From contig OY856186.1 in assembly GCA_963693315.1 (NCBI GenBank), positions 280,978,346 to 281,042,345 of the forward strand: a stretch of 64,000 bases of DNA, written 5' to 3'. The notes under the pieces were generated by a model that saw nothing but the letters and a program-made list of their open reading frames with translations, was not told the origin of the DNA and ran no database searches. Source of the DNA: Diogma glabrata. Lineage: Eukaryota; Arthropoda; Insecta; Diptera; Cylindrotomidae. How positions within the stretch are numbered: position 1 is the stretch's first letter; each line of letters begins with the position of its first letter. The translations under genes and the position numbers were made by a program. This document shows, in pieces, positions 32,417-44,259 of the stretch.

Positions 32417-33255
32417 GTTTGAGATTAAATTTAAAATTTATTTTTAGTATCAACTCAAACCAAAACTAATAAATTTTGAATTTAATCTCAAACTTGTTCA
32501 AATATAAATAAACAATTTCACGGTACCAGAAACTAAAATTTTAAAAATAACATTTGTTTTTGAATACAAAGATAGCTTATATATGTGCTCAACAAACATT
32601 TTCTTTAATCTAAACTCTAAAGTTTAATGGTTGAAAACTTGGGTTCGGACATTCTTCATTTTATCAATTGACAGGTAAAGCCTGTCTTTAATAATTTGTA
32701 CACTGAAAATAATTGCTATTGTAAATCAAGCTTGTTATATGTGTCGTATTCAACAAATTGATGTTATTGTAGTTAAATTGCTTATTTTATTGCAATTAGT
32801 TTTAAATTTTAATACATCATTTATGATTTTCAATCCTTGCTTTTTCGTATTTCTTTTCAATTCAAAATTTGTATTACCATTGTTGGAGTTGGACACAAGT
32901 CTTAAAGGAGCTATAAAAATCAGTATTCAAATGATAAATATAACTTAAGACTGACTTAAAAACTGTGATTATTTAGGAGTTTGTGTTTCATTTTAAATTA
33001 TATATTAATCTAATGAGAAAATTAGCACATCTTTTTAGTTTTTTTAACATTATTTACTTTCTTTAAATATATTCTTAACATTTTTTATATTCTTTACATT
33101 CTTTATATTTTTTACATTCTTAACATTCTTTACATTCTTTACATTCTTTACGTTCTTTACATTCTTAACAATGATTTTTGGACATGTAAAGAATGAATTC
33201 TTTACATGTAAGGAATTACGTAAATTACTTTTTGTTAATAATTTGCACAACACTG
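32417..33255 (+). repeat. MITE F, single-arm copy
   Basis: It begins with the small core inverted repeat (32417-32493) and runs through the complete right arm to the terminus TGCACAACACTG at 33255. It matches the right arm of F at 26070-29112 with the CACTA insertion absent, giving the empty-site reference. The left arm is missing. Confidence 0.75.
33075..33170 (+). repeat. 9-bp minisatellite TTCTTTACA inside MITE F
   Basis: About nine tandem 9-bp units, with variants such as TTCTTAACA. The corresponding place in the other F copy (28999-29026) has only two or three units. The open minus frame here is an artefact of the 9-bp period. Confidence 0.8.
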
Positions 33256-33650
33256 CTCCTGCCATAGATTTATTTATCTTAGCTATAATTTAGACAAAGT
33301 TATAACAATAAAAGTACAACATAGATAATTTTGCCGAAAACAGAAAAATAAATATTAAACAGCAGTATTGATAAACTGGAAATAGGATGCAGATCTAGTT
33401 AATATCATACAAAAATGAAATATACTAAGTCTTTTCAAAATCGATGATAAAGAGTTGATGTTATTGAAGTTCTAAATTAACAGGCTTTGAAGGCTCCAAC
33501 CACTTTGTCCAATATAGCCTAAAAGGGTAACAATTTCCATGTCATTAATATCTCCCTCTTTGGTAAAGGTGTCATTTAAATTGATAAATCGCAAAGGTTG
33601 TAGTTCCACCGCTTTGTCCGATGTACCGAAAAAGATAATCAAATATTTCT
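33256..33650. other. No gene; weak direct repeat
   Basis: CCACTTTGTCCAATATAGCC near 33499 and CCGCTTTGTCCGATGTACCG near 33609 are diverged direct repeats, each followed by an A-rich word. Nothing else was assigned. Confidence 0.35.
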
Positions 33651-34642
33651 TATATGGGTCATTCTTTTACAAACCGAACACCTTTCTGACCGACACATTT
33701 TTGATTTAGCTGAAATTTTTCTATGGGTTTTATATCGAAAAAAAATATATGCTTATTCGAGGATTTTCTTTTTTTTGCAAAATATAGCGGTTTTAAATTT
33801 CGAGAATTTCGTAATTTTTGGCTTGACGAGTTATTTTCAAATATTAATAACTTCGGTTCTATTAGAGATGGAAGCCTCTAGTTTATTTGACTTTAAATTT
33901 AAATGATGCTAGTTTACAAAAAATTTAAAATTAATAAAAGTTGTTAACAAATTCCTATTGTTATAAACAAGTAAAATGTTCAAATCATCGTATTTTACGT
34001 TTCATTTCCTTTAAAAAATGTATTTTTAATTAATGGAGAAATGATTTTTACTGTAAGAGCCAAATTCATTTATCGAGCTCGGGGTGGAAAAACATTCCAA
34101 ATAAATGGGTCATTCTTTTGTATACCGAACAGATTAGGACAAAATGTTACTAAGGTATTTATAAAATGATTGTCCTCCCGCGCTCGATAAATTAGTTTAT
34201 TTTTAAAAGTAAAACTAATTTCTCCATTAATTAACAATACGTATTTTATAGGAAATGAAACGTAGAATACGATGGTCATACTAAAACCTCATTTCGTGGG
34301 AAGAGCCATGACTACAGATCGATTTGAAGATTTTGTTTGTTTATAAGAATAGCAAATTGTTAATAACCTTTATTAATTTTAATTTTTTCTGTAAATTAAC
34401 ATTTTATAACTTTAAAATAAAACAAACTAGAGGTTTCCGTCTTTAATAGAACCGAAGTTATGAAAATTGGAAAATAACTCGTAAAAAAAAAATGAACCGC
34501 CATATTTTCCAAAACAGAATCCTCGAACACGTAAATCTTTTTTTTCGATATAAAACCTGTAAAAAAAATTTCAGCTAAATCAAAAATGTGTCGGTCAGAT
34601 TGTGTCTAAATCTGTTCGGTCTGTAAAAGAATGACCCATATA
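33651..34642. mobile_element. MITE with long inverted repeats (TA-flanked)
   Basis: The outer ends are TATATGGGTCATTCTTTTAC and its reverse complement. The arms extend about 350 bp (shared GAACCGAAGTTAT, TCAGCTAAATCAAAAATGTG and TCGATATAAAACC in inverted form). A third copy of the terminal word, ATGGGTCATTCTTTTGTATA with CCGAACAGATT, lies in the middle (34108-34134), suggesting a nested or rearranged copy. The ends are compatible with a TA target duplication, as in Tc1/mariner MITEs. No transposase. Confidence 0.65.
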
Positions 34643-34879
34643 ATGATTGAAGAAAACCTTAAAATGATTAAAACAAATAATGAGAAGTAGTACGGTAATG
34701 GAAGGGAACAATTGAAAACATGACTAAAACCTTATATAGTAATTATAAGTTTTGCTGTTCAATGTATACACCTTTGGTACATACACTGAATCTGATCTAC
34801 GCGATAGGAAACTTATATAGTAAGTTTCAACAAAGTTAAATGTGAGGTTTAAAACTTATTGAAGCTTTAAATAAACTGT

Positions 34880-35015
34880 TGTTCCGAACCACCATCCCTA
34901 CCCTCCCTCACTCTCTTTTTTTTGTCGAATTTTCAAAAGAAGTCAGATCTTCTATTTACAAGTGAATCCAGATCATCTGATAAAGTTTCATCAAGTTTGA
35001 TGAGATTTTTACATT
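34880..35015 (-). repeat. Repeat H fragment (copy 1)
   Basis: Reverse complement of a segment of repeat H: ATCTGATAAAGTTTCATCAA corresponds to the TTGATGAAACTTTG module, and AGATCTTCTATTT.AAGT to the GGAAGATCTGGATTCA module of 42783-43690. Strongly diverged. Confidence 0.5.
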
Positions 35016-35603
35016 CTATAAGTTAATTTTGCGTAGCGAAGCTCTCTAAATTTTAAATACTTTGTACGCTTTTGCTGTTTATAATATTGTTAACAGAAAA
35101 TTGCGTTGATTGTATTTAACAATTATAGGGTATCGCAATGTAGACATTGCCTAGGGCCACACAAATCAAAACAATGGCCCTGCTCAAAAGTGCGTGACAT
35201 AATATGCTATATCCGCTCCACCATGATTGCTTGGCTTTAGCATATTCTACTGAGCGGTTTAAAGTCTGAAATGACTTAAATAATGTGCATTAATACTAAA
35301 GGGACTTAGGTATTCAAGTGCATTTGCATTTGATTAAAATAGCATAACTTTTGTATGGGAGCGAAATTTGTGACTATAAATTTTGACTATACAAAAACGT
35401 ACATTTCACCACGTTTTTCAAGGATGATGTTCCGACGATGGATCACTTACTTCATTAGAACAGCTTTTGATATTTTTGTTTCAACAACTGTATTGAAAAT
35501 TAGATATTAAATGATTGTCTTCCAAAAATTTTAATTTATGACATCCGTAATCCGATCCCTCCGGTTTGTGTAGATTTGTAATTTTTTTATTTTTGATCTA
35601 TAG

Positions 35604-35779
35604 ATGTGACAACTCCACATACGCCAGTGCCTGCTATTGATTTACGAGCTAACGTGAGATATCACAATGGCATTGGAATATCGCTCTCCTTAGGGGATGA
35701 ACTCTACACAGACAACGGTAGCACCTTCAATCCTAGTTATGAAATTCGCTTTGATAAGGACACGCTATTACTTGCTTGA
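35604..35779 (+). CDS. Candidate terminal coding exon of an unidentified host gene
   Basis: A run of T/A-rich pyrimidine sequence ending GATCTATAG (a good 3' splice acceptor, AG at 35602-35603) precedes 58 open codons ending in TGA at 35777-35779. The frame uses a codon split across the junction. The peptide starts with TTPHTPVPAIDLRANVRYHN and ends with PSYEIRFDKDTLLLA. Base composition is clearly less AT-rich and more codon-like than the flanks, and the segment has no ATG of its own. I do not recognise the protein. It could be the last exon of a gene whose other exons lie upstream, an alternative 3' exon, or TE debris that happens to be open. The complete hAT element begins only 45 bp downstream. 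Confidence 0.35.
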
Positions 35780-35816
35780 AGAAACAGTCCTTTATAATCC
35801 TATAACTATAACCCTT

Positions 35817-35824
35817 CATAGAAC
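35817..35824. repeat. 8-bp target-site duplication, left (hAT-2)
   Basis: CATAGAAC, repeated exactly at 38256-38263. The following bases CCTTCATAG resemble the left flank, consistent with the empty site. Confidence 0.9.
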
Positions 35825-38255
35825 CAGTGGCGGATTACCATAGAGGCGGAAGAGGCGGCCGCCTCGGGCCCCACATGCACAGGGGCCCCCTCGCTACAAA
35901 TAATATTGATATTTTATAGGTATTCAAATATCAGATGACTGCGTTCATTCAACCAAAGTTTTTAAACCTAAAGATTTTTTTAATATTATCCCACATGTAA
36001 AAGGTTGTCAGTTTGTATTACTTTTTTTCATGTATGTATTTATTTTAATGATTCTAATTTGATAGTTTTATAATTTTTTAATGTACAAATTTGTTTTCCA
36101 ATTTGTATAGTAAAAAAACATTTTGTTTTGAAAAGTTCCACTATTACGAATGAATATTAATACTAAAACTTTATTTGCAATGGGCTGTTATTATATTAAT
36201 CGCAAAATTTTAAGCATATAATTGTACATACTTTAGATTAATTTCATATATAACTAAATAAATGAAAATTTTTTAACGTGTAGAATTGAAATCTATTATT
36301 GTATGCTTAAAATCCATGTATTTTTTATACAATACATGCTAAATTCATCATTTGGATTAACGTTTGAAAAGGGTTTCCATATGATATGATTGATATAGTA
36401 TAGGTGTTTTAGCTTTATTTGTATATTTCGTTTTATCAACGTTGATTGGAAAAAAGATTGGCTAAAAAATTTGTTTGAAAAATTTGCAAAAAAAGATTGT
36501 TTGTAACTGGACGTATTGATACTCAAATAGCTCGTGAAATTGAAGTACAACAAAAATGCTGGCGGGAAGTTTTAAAAAGCGTTGCAGCTACAGTAAAGCT
36601 ATTAGCTACTTTGGGTTTAGCATTTCGTGGTCGTCGAGAAGATATTGATTCGAACAGAAAAGGAAATTTTATGACATGCATTGAGTACCTATCCCAATTT
36701 GATGATTTTCTTCAAAATCATTTGGAGAGGTACAGCCATCCAGGAAAAGGTAATGTAAGTTATTTATCACATACCACATGCGATGAATTGATAAATTTAA
36801 TGGGAACTGAAGTAAAAGAACACCTAATTCAAGAAATTCAGGACTCTTTATATTATTCAATTATTGTTGATTCTACGCCAGACGTGAACCACACTGATCA
36901 ACTAAGTTTTATATTAAGGTACATTGATAAAGTGGGCGATGCGAGAGAACGATTTTTGGATTTTTACAAATTGAAAATCACAATTCAGAATATCTAGCAC
37001 AACTTATTTTGAAAACTTTAAACAATTTGTCTTTGGATATTAAAAATTGTCGCGGTCAAACATATATGGCCGGAAAATATAATGGTTTACAAGCCAGAAT
37101 TAAGACTCTAAGTGAGATCGCCATTTTTATTCCTTGTACAAGTCATACGCTTAATTTAATTGGAAATTATGCTGCAGATGCCTATTCTACTGCGGTGTAT
37201 TATTTTAACTTTATCCAAAATATATATGTATTCTTTTCTTCATCTACTCACAGATGGAAGTTGCTTATTGATAATTTTTCCGATCCTAATTCCAAACATA
37301 TTAAAAAATTAATTGACACAAGTGACAAGATGGTCTGCAAGAGCTGATGCAGTATCCGCCTTGCGGTTTAATTACAAAAATATTAAAAGCGTTCTTATCC
37401 AAATTAGCGAAAATGAAGACGAAAAACCGATTACTAAAGTTGAGGTTAAAAAATTAGCTAGCTCTTTCGATGAATATGAATTGCCTTACTAACCGTTCTA
37501 TGGGATATATTATTGCAAAGAATCAATAGTACTAGAAAATCATTTCAAAATATTCAAACGAACTTATTACAAGGAGTAAAACTGTTTAATTCTTTGTCAC
37601 AATTTATAAGGGATGTTCGGAATGATTTTGAGAGCATAGAAAAGCAAGCAAGTTTATTAACAGACAATATTAGCTACAAAGAAGGACGAAAAAGAAAACG
37701 CAAAATTATGTATGATGAATCTCTGCAAATGATACACAGCTAGTAGGACGAGAATTGTTAATAATAAATATTCACAATATGATCTGTGATAGACTAGCCA
37801 CTGAAATGTCTACCAGAACGTCCATATATGAAACTGTTTTAAATAATTTTAAATTATTTTTTGATCATAATATATCCAGTGATGAAGTTGACAAGTGTAT
37901 TTTAAAATTGTCAAATACATATGCGAGGGATATAGAAGTACAATATTTTAAAGACGAAGTACATCATTTTTTAAAATATATAAAAGAAGAGAACATCACT
38001 TGTCCATTTAAAATGTACAAGGTAATCATTGATGGCCTGCAATTTTCATTTCCCAATGTGGAAACTATTTTAAAAATATTTCTTACATTGCCGATAAGCA
38101 ACGCAAGTGGGGAACGATCTTTCTCTGTTCTGAAGCGGATAAAAAATTATTTAAGAAATAGTTTTAATCAAACTCATTTGCAAAATTTTTGGTAAAATCT
38201 TAGGCCCCAAAATTTTGTTCCGCCTCAGGCCCCTTAAAGGCATAATCCGCCACTG
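35825..38255 (+). mobile_element. hAT element with complete ends, 2431 bp
   Basis: It starts CAGTGGCGGATTA and ends TAATCCGCCACTG (13-bp terminal inverted repeats) between exact 8-bp duplications. Both ends have subterminal GC-rich GGCCCC/GGCGG words (35850-35890 and 38200-38235), in contrast to the AT-rich interior. It encodes a decayed transposase of the ZMYM/DUF4371 hAT group on the plus strand (36440-38195). The left 600 bp, where the zinc-finger N-terminus should lie, is non-coding AT-rich sequence. CAGTGGCGGATT ends are a recurring theme in this hAT group. Confidence 0.9.
36440..38195 (+). pseudogene. hAT transposase (DUF4371/ZMYM type), inactivated
   Basis: Pieces in order: DWKKDWLKNLFEKFAKKDCL (36447), a frame shift, FVTGRIDTQIAREIEVQQKC, LGLAFRGRREDIDSNRKGNF and HTTCDELINLMG (DUF4371-like). 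Next, SIIVDSTPDVNHTDQLSFIL carries the first catalytic Asp. A stop and frame shift follow, then CRGQTYMAGKYNGLQARI, FIPCTSHTLNLIGNYAADAY, RWSARADA, and after more breaks LPISNASGERSFSVLKRIKN, the hAT C-terminal dimerisation box. The box at about 37050 normally reads YD.A.NM.GKY.G.Q; here about five residues including the second catalytic Asp are deleted. With at least three frame changes and no zinc finger, no active enzyme can be made. Confidence 0.85.
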
Positions 38256-38263
38256 CATAGAAC
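38256..38263. repeat. 8-bp target-site duplication, right (hAT-2)
   Basis: CATAGAAC, identical to 35817-35824. Confidence 0.9.
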
Positions 38264-38366
38264 CCTTCATAGATGGATTGTTAGCAACCCAATTTTAGTT
38301 TTGTCTGTACAAATATTTTTAAATACTTTGCCTTTTCCCCATTCATTTTATATTTATTGCCTTTCC

Positions 38367-38409
38367 AACTAAAATTTCATGATACCATAGGCATCATGAA
38401 ATTTTAGTT
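38367..38409. repeat. Perfect 17-bp hairpin
   Basis: AACTAAAATTTCATGAT at 38367-38383 is exactly mirrored at 38393-38409 around a 9-nt loop. No U-tract or other feature gives it a role. Confidence 0.8.
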
Positions 38410-38487
38410 TTTGTCATATTTTATATGTGATAGGATGTATTTTTTAGTTATCCGTTCTTGAAAAGATACATAAAAAACATTTGGGTC

Positions 38488-38590
38488 CATCAACACCTTA
38501 GAACGCATGTTGTTGTGCTGAAGGTTACTCAAAATGCTTTATATGTTGTTGTGACTCATATTGTAATGCCAAAAGATATGTAATTTTATG
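38488..38590 (+). repeat. LINE 3' UTR fragment
   Basis: AACACCTTAGAACGC, then TGTTGTTGTG and TATATGTTGTTGTGACTCAT, correspond in order to the 3' UTR of the LINE end at 23420-23830, on the opposite strand. Diverged and without a tail. Confidence 0.5.
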
Positions 38591-38599
38591 TGATTAAAT

Positions 38600-41500
38600 T
38601 ATTCATATATGTTAAACAAGAAATATCACATTGTGTTCCTTTATTGAGGACTGACTGGATATTGGCTAACTTCCAGCGTGAAATAGAAATACATGATTTG
38701 TAGAAATTATTATTAGAGTGGCTGTAAATTGAAAAAAAATTAAAGATGTTCATAGAATAAAAGCATAAATGTCGTTTAGATCGAACGCTCTGCTCTGTTG
38801 ATGATTAACTCCTTAAGAGCTTTGCGACAATTTCGGATTAAATAAATTTATTTTATTTTAGCGTCTGCAGACTGGGTGTGTGAAATTTATTTAGAGGTTT
38901 GACTTGGTGAACAGTTTAATTTGAAGCAAAGCGTTCCATGAACACAACAGCTTTATTTGGATACTCAAAGCAGGAAGAAGATGATAGAAAATAGAAGATG
39001 TTGAACCAAAATTTAAATAAATAAATGGCAATTCAAAGCTTTAACCAGAAATTGATATAGTCGAAAGTTTTGCTACTGCCTTTTCACCGAATTTCTGCTT
39101 TATCATTTTTGACCATTTGATCATTTGATTAACAGAATTTTTCTTATGAATATCCCAATATTAAATAATCTACGTTTGTTTGTTTGAGCTTCTAAGAGTC
39201 AATTTGGCCGCCTTCATTACACGATGCTTTTGTAAAGGAATATTTTTTTATTACTGGATTGAATTGTTTCAGTAAAGTAAAGCAGAAACATTTGCATTGT
39301 CAGTAAAAAACAACGATAGAAAAAACTACGATCACACTTGGTGTTCATTTTTGAAAATTCAAACACTCTACGAATTTTGTAAAGAGCAATTTTTTATAAG
39401 TTTTGTCAGTTTTAATAATTTGAGTAAATAAATAACGTCCAGAATTACCAATACTACCATAATTGACATCGATACTCGTAACTTCGAGTATGTATGTTCG
39501 AAAGAGATCCAGAAGAAAACTTTCAGTCCCTTCCCCATTACGAAGTGTTTGAATGTTATAACAATTTGAGACAGGACCTTTGATCCGGCAAATATTTCTG
39601 TCATTACATTGTTATTATGTTACACAACTTTATCGTAGAAATTGTGAAATCAACGATACGCCCAAGTGTTTCACGCCCCAACGACCCAGTGGTTACTTTG
39701 GTTACATCACTTCTATAGAAAGAAAAAATTATCTCATACAATTTTATAACGGTCAAATTTATTTTATTACTTTCAGTTTCAGTTTTTTTAATTTAACAAA
39801 ACAACTTTTTCATCTAGCCTCAATTCTGTATACTCTAAAATTATAAAGTCAATATGAGTATTTTATAATAAAACAATAGAACCGGCAGTAGCTTGCATTT
39901 ACAAAAATTGATAAATAAATCGAAACAAAGCGAAGTCGTCATACAACAGTTTAAAGTATCGTATACTCCAGCTGTTTATTTAAATCTTTTATACGTCAAA
40001 CACAGGTTTGCTTTAGAAATAAATTTCCCTAACCACAAATTTCTAAACAATTTATTTTTAATTTGCCTTCCTAACACATCAGAACTGCAAAAAGAAAAAT
40101 CTAAATATAACATAAAACCGAAACACCAACATTATTCAAATTTAACCATAAAAGCTAAAAACTTAAGCTCCACCTCAATTTCATTCACAAACTAAATCCT
40201 ATTGTTATTTTTACCTCAACTTAAATATTTAATTTCCTTCTATTAGCACAGCAACCACACATCTTTTATTTTAAATGAAACACAACTAATTTGAATAATT
40301 TTTTCCCATAACTTTTCATTATTTTTAGATTTTCTTTGAACTTTTTTCCACCGACTTCTCACATTTCACTTTTTGACATTTTATCACTATTTCTTTAAGC
40401 ACAAGAACTTCACTATTTTTTTTCTTTAAACCTAACTTTGATTTGATCCCACGTACAGATCAAAAATAAATTTTCTTAGCTTTAAAAAAAATAATAATAA
40501 AAAAAAACAATTTTCGTTTCGAGATAAGAAAGGTAAAACTTAATTTTTATATTATTGTTTTTTATTTTTTTGATAGTTTTCGTTTCAAAATAAAAATGTT
40601 TCTAATTTAAACTAACAACAACAAAAAGAAAAACGTAAGAAAAAATTATACTACAAAGAAAATTAGATAAGTTAAAAGAAAATCAAAAATAATTGGGAAA
40701 AATCGAATGTAAAAATTCTCTAATATGTTTAAGGGTTGAAATTTAAACACGAACTAACTTAATATCACATTTGATTAAACAAGAGACAGGATAAAATAAA
40801 ATAACTACAACAACAATATTAAAATCGTGGAAAATATGGAAAAGGAAAATATGTTGTGCAAAATTGAGTTAAAAGAAAATGTTGATATTCTGTGCGCATG
40901 ATTAGTGAGAGAGAGGGATTTTCGTTGTTTTTTTTTGGTTAGGGGTGGAAAAATTCAAAATTATGAGAATGCATGTTGCTGTTTATTATTTTGTTATTGT
41001 TTTTTTTTTCATCGAATTATTTTAATTTATTTTTTTATTACACAATTAAAATTTTTGTCGAATGAGGTGTGTGAGTGTGTTTGTTGTGTGGGGGAGGCTT
41101 TTTATGGATATATGATACAAAAACAATAAATTTAAACTGAGAGGATGGAAATAAAAAGTTTTAATTAATTAGATATAGTTAAATACCACTTTTAAAGGCT
41201 TTTAATGTTAATATTTACCAGTTCTTCATACTTGTACAAAACAGGCTTGAGCATGGTTAGATGTTTGCAGTTACCTTAGTGTTCAAGTATTAAAAAAAAA
41301 ATTATCTTACCGCAAACTATCCCATCGAGATATTTATCCATCTGAAATTTTTACAAATTTATACATGTAAAATCGAATTTTTATTTGGACCAATATGAAT
41401 TTAAATCAGAATTCTAAACATAGTGTTCTGGAAATAAAGGTCGCTGATGTCAATTAAATACTTTAATTGATGACTCACTTGTAGTTATAATTATAAGTAA

Positions 41501-42780
41501 AAGCTTTAGCAATAAAATTTTATTGAAAATAGTAAAACAAAAGAATAAATGCATTATTGTTATTGTGAACAAAATAGGTTATCTGTATTTGAACTCTTAA
41601 ATGTTTAAAATGAACAGTCCGGTGGAACTCCAACCAACGATAGCATGAGTAGATGATTTTATTCTACGGGTTGGATTCTATTGGTATATGACTTAATGTA
41701 TAACGTAGCATTCCTAATCAAGTAAAGCTAATACATGCAAAGAAGTGAGTCACTTCGTAAATTTATGTGTAAGCTAAATTATTTATTGAGGAAGTGATTG
41801 ATGAAGTGCTACATTACTAAATTATTTTCAAACCCTTTTTTGGTATGTCCTCATATTTAAAAAAATATGTATTAGGTATTATTCTTTTGTTTTGAAGCAA
41901 TTAGAGTCTCCAATGCGTTAGGTAGACACTTTATTGAATATGACTGAGGTAATTTGTCAAAACCTACAGGATAAAATTTACAGCTGCATTCCATTAAAAG
42001 GATAGTTCTTATCCACCATAATATTTAAAGTCAGATAGAATCAATAAATGAAATAATAATATTTATATAACTAGTTCAAATAGCAATTATGTTGCTTTGC
42101 TGAGCATCGAAGAGCAAAGTGGAAAAAAAATGTATGTAAAATAAATTTTGACAAACAATTGTCTGTTCAATTTATTCAATGGACATGTTGTTTCAATTTG
42201 ATTGTTCTAACAAACACGTCTATTAATGGCCCATTTTCACCAAAAGTTTTTGTTAAATAGTTTTATCAATGCTTAAAAGCTGTTTACTGATTTTTTTTGT
42301 TGAATTGAATAAATGAAAACTAAAATTATAATAAAATATTTGTGGAAAATTTTGAAGATAAATGCTCAGCAGTTTAATGAGGTTATAGTGTAATCAATAG
42401 TAAAAGTTAGATTTATGAAATATACACAGATTTTTAAAAAATTCCAAAATGTCGAGTTTTATTTGTTTGAAGTAGATAAATTGAGTGAAATTTTAGTTTT
42501 TACCAATTATTTAATTTAAAAGTTTAAAAAGTTAAAAGTGTCGATCTAAATAATTTAATGAAAGTGTGAAGTTTTGTCTTAAAAGACAAGAAGTTTATCA
42601 TACATCAGATGTTTTGTTATCATTAATCAGATGTTTTGTTTTCAAAGATATCTAGGAAAGTAAATTGTATTCCTTCAAAATTTTAAAGTCATCCTAGAAA
42701 ACATGCCATTTTTATAACCTAATTAATATTTATGTGCATCAAAGTTTGTAAAAATATTAAAAAATTCAAAACCAAATTCT
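38600..42780. other. AT-rich DNA, no convincing gene
   Basis: Frames at 39580-39846 and 39893-40195 (88 and 100 codons) are open but have no recognised motif. The first follows a possible acceptor (TTTATCGTAG, about 39637) and starts with EINDTPKCFTPQRPSGYFGY, but I see no donor. Long homopolymer-rich tracts occur at 40380-40700. No terminal repeats were seen. Confidence 0.4.
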
Positions 42781-42782
42781 TG

Positions 42783-43690
42783 TTACTTCACCACAATTTT
42801 AAATTGGGCAAGTGCGTGATTGGGTGGCTAGGTGTATGGGGTAAGTCGTAGGTGACATTCCTGCATAGAATCTTGATGAAACTTTGACAAATGATTCAGG
42901 TTTACTTGAAAATGGAAGATCTGGATTCATTTTAAATTTGGACAAAATGACGGGGGTCTCCCAAACACCTATAAGTTTATATCTTCAATAACTTTTTAAC
43001 CCAGCTTATGATCTTATGGAAACTTGGTATATAAGGTTTTAGTACTGTTTTCAATATTTCTGCATACCAACTTCCAGTTTGTCAATTCCGGTTAAAAAGT
43101 TTTTTTTCCAGGGGTTTATCCCTACTGTAGCCAACAATTACCGATCGATTTTCATGAAACGTTGGTAAAAGCTTTAAAGTAAAATGAGAAAGATTTTATC
43201 AGCTTTTGGAGTACATTGGATAAAGGGTTGCGTGGTCCACTTTGGAACAGGTGGTTTTTTCCACCATGTTTTGTATGTTTGTTGCGATCATACAACGTTC
43301 GTGAATGAATTTTGTTGATACTTTGCAAAAAGATGCAAATGTGTATGGCAAGGAGCTGATTAGTTTTTGAGCGATAGTGAACAAAGTGGTGTGGTGTCCT
43401 CAATATCAGTAACATCTGTACCTGATCTGTACCATCCCAACTTTCGGTTTTTCACTTCCGGTAAACTTTTTTTTTACTTTTTCGCGTACAACAGAATTTA
43501 TGTTTGTTATGGGATGCTACAGCTTCTATAATATTGATATAATTAGAACTACACGAAATCTGTAACTTTGGTTAGCCATTAATTAAACTTTTTATGGATA
43601 TTAGCTCACCATATATCCAGAACATTTTGTTTCCAGAACTGTGGTGCAGTTAGCCTATATGCGTCAGCGTCGCAATATTTTTTTTACAGA
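42783..43690 (+). repeat. Repeat H (copy 2)
   Basis: It starts TTACTTCACCACAATTTTAA and contains a series of diverged modules with TTGATGAAACTTTG..AAAT, GAAGATCTGGATTCATTTTA, a G-rich word then TCTCCCAAACACCT, TTATGATCTTATGGAAACTT, and AAAGATTTTATCAGCTTTTG. Near the end GGTGCAGTTAGCCTATATGC and CGTCAGCGTCGCAATATT match the end of copy 4 at 58655-58700. Non-coding. TE class unknown. Confidence 0.7.
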
Positions 43691-43879
43691 AAACATGTTG
43701 ACCCATATTTAAATTTATTGTTTGCATATCTTTCGTATTCGTCTCTAAGAAAATATAGTAAATGAATTTACGATTTTAATAGTTTAATGAGTTTTGTTTG
43801 ATTTGAGGTAGGCTATTAATAAATTTAGATCTTTTAACTTTTATGTTGTTAATATTTATCCTAATAGTAAATGATTTTT

Positions 43880-44200
43880 AGATCCACTGCACCTTGCACA
43901 TAAATTTCTTGTCAAAATCAACATCAGAAAACCAAAGGCAATGAGATTGAACACAAATGTAAGTACACCAATCACCATCAACAATACACAAGTCGAAGAT
44001 GTCGATAAATTTGTGTACCTTGGTTGTACTGTACCAAAAAACAAGAGGAACTGGAGAAGATATTAGTTAACATATTATCATGGCCAGAAATACATTCAAC
44101 ATGCTCCACAAAATCTCGAATTCGTCCGTCCTGTCAAGAAAAACAAAGCTCGAAGGCTCAATGTGTGTGTAAATCCAGTAGTGGAAGGGGCAAACAGGGT
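43880..44200 (+). pseudogene. RTE-type LINE fragment (end of RT)
   Basis: The plus frame reads RKPKAMRLNTNVSTPITINN, then TQVEDVDKFVYLGCTV. With a frame change it continues MARNTFNMLHKISNSSVLSR. RTE elements have KTK.MR....... I...G..IE.V..F.YLG..V and RI..AR..F..L..I at this place. The piece stops near the LLYG box. An RTE C-terminal piece at 49575 begins at about the same box, so both may derive from one copy split by 5 kb of later insertions. Confidence 0.65.
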
Positions 44201-44259
44201 ATTGAAGGTTTGATGCCCAATGAAACTAACCGTTTTGTATTTTAAGAATTCGTTTTATT

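Noticed and set aside
33060..33180. Repeated short units as a CRISPR-like array
   Set aside because: Units are contiguous 9-mers with no spacers, and the sequence is eukaryotic.
33050..33265. Minus-strand frame encoding a repeated NVK peptide
   Set aside because: It is a translation artefact of the 9-bp TTCTTTACA minisatellite.
39637..39846. Possible host exon with EINDTPKCFTPQRPSGYFGY
   Set aside because: It has an acceptor-like AG but no donor, and the reading drifts into AT-rich chance sequence. Too weak to list as coding.
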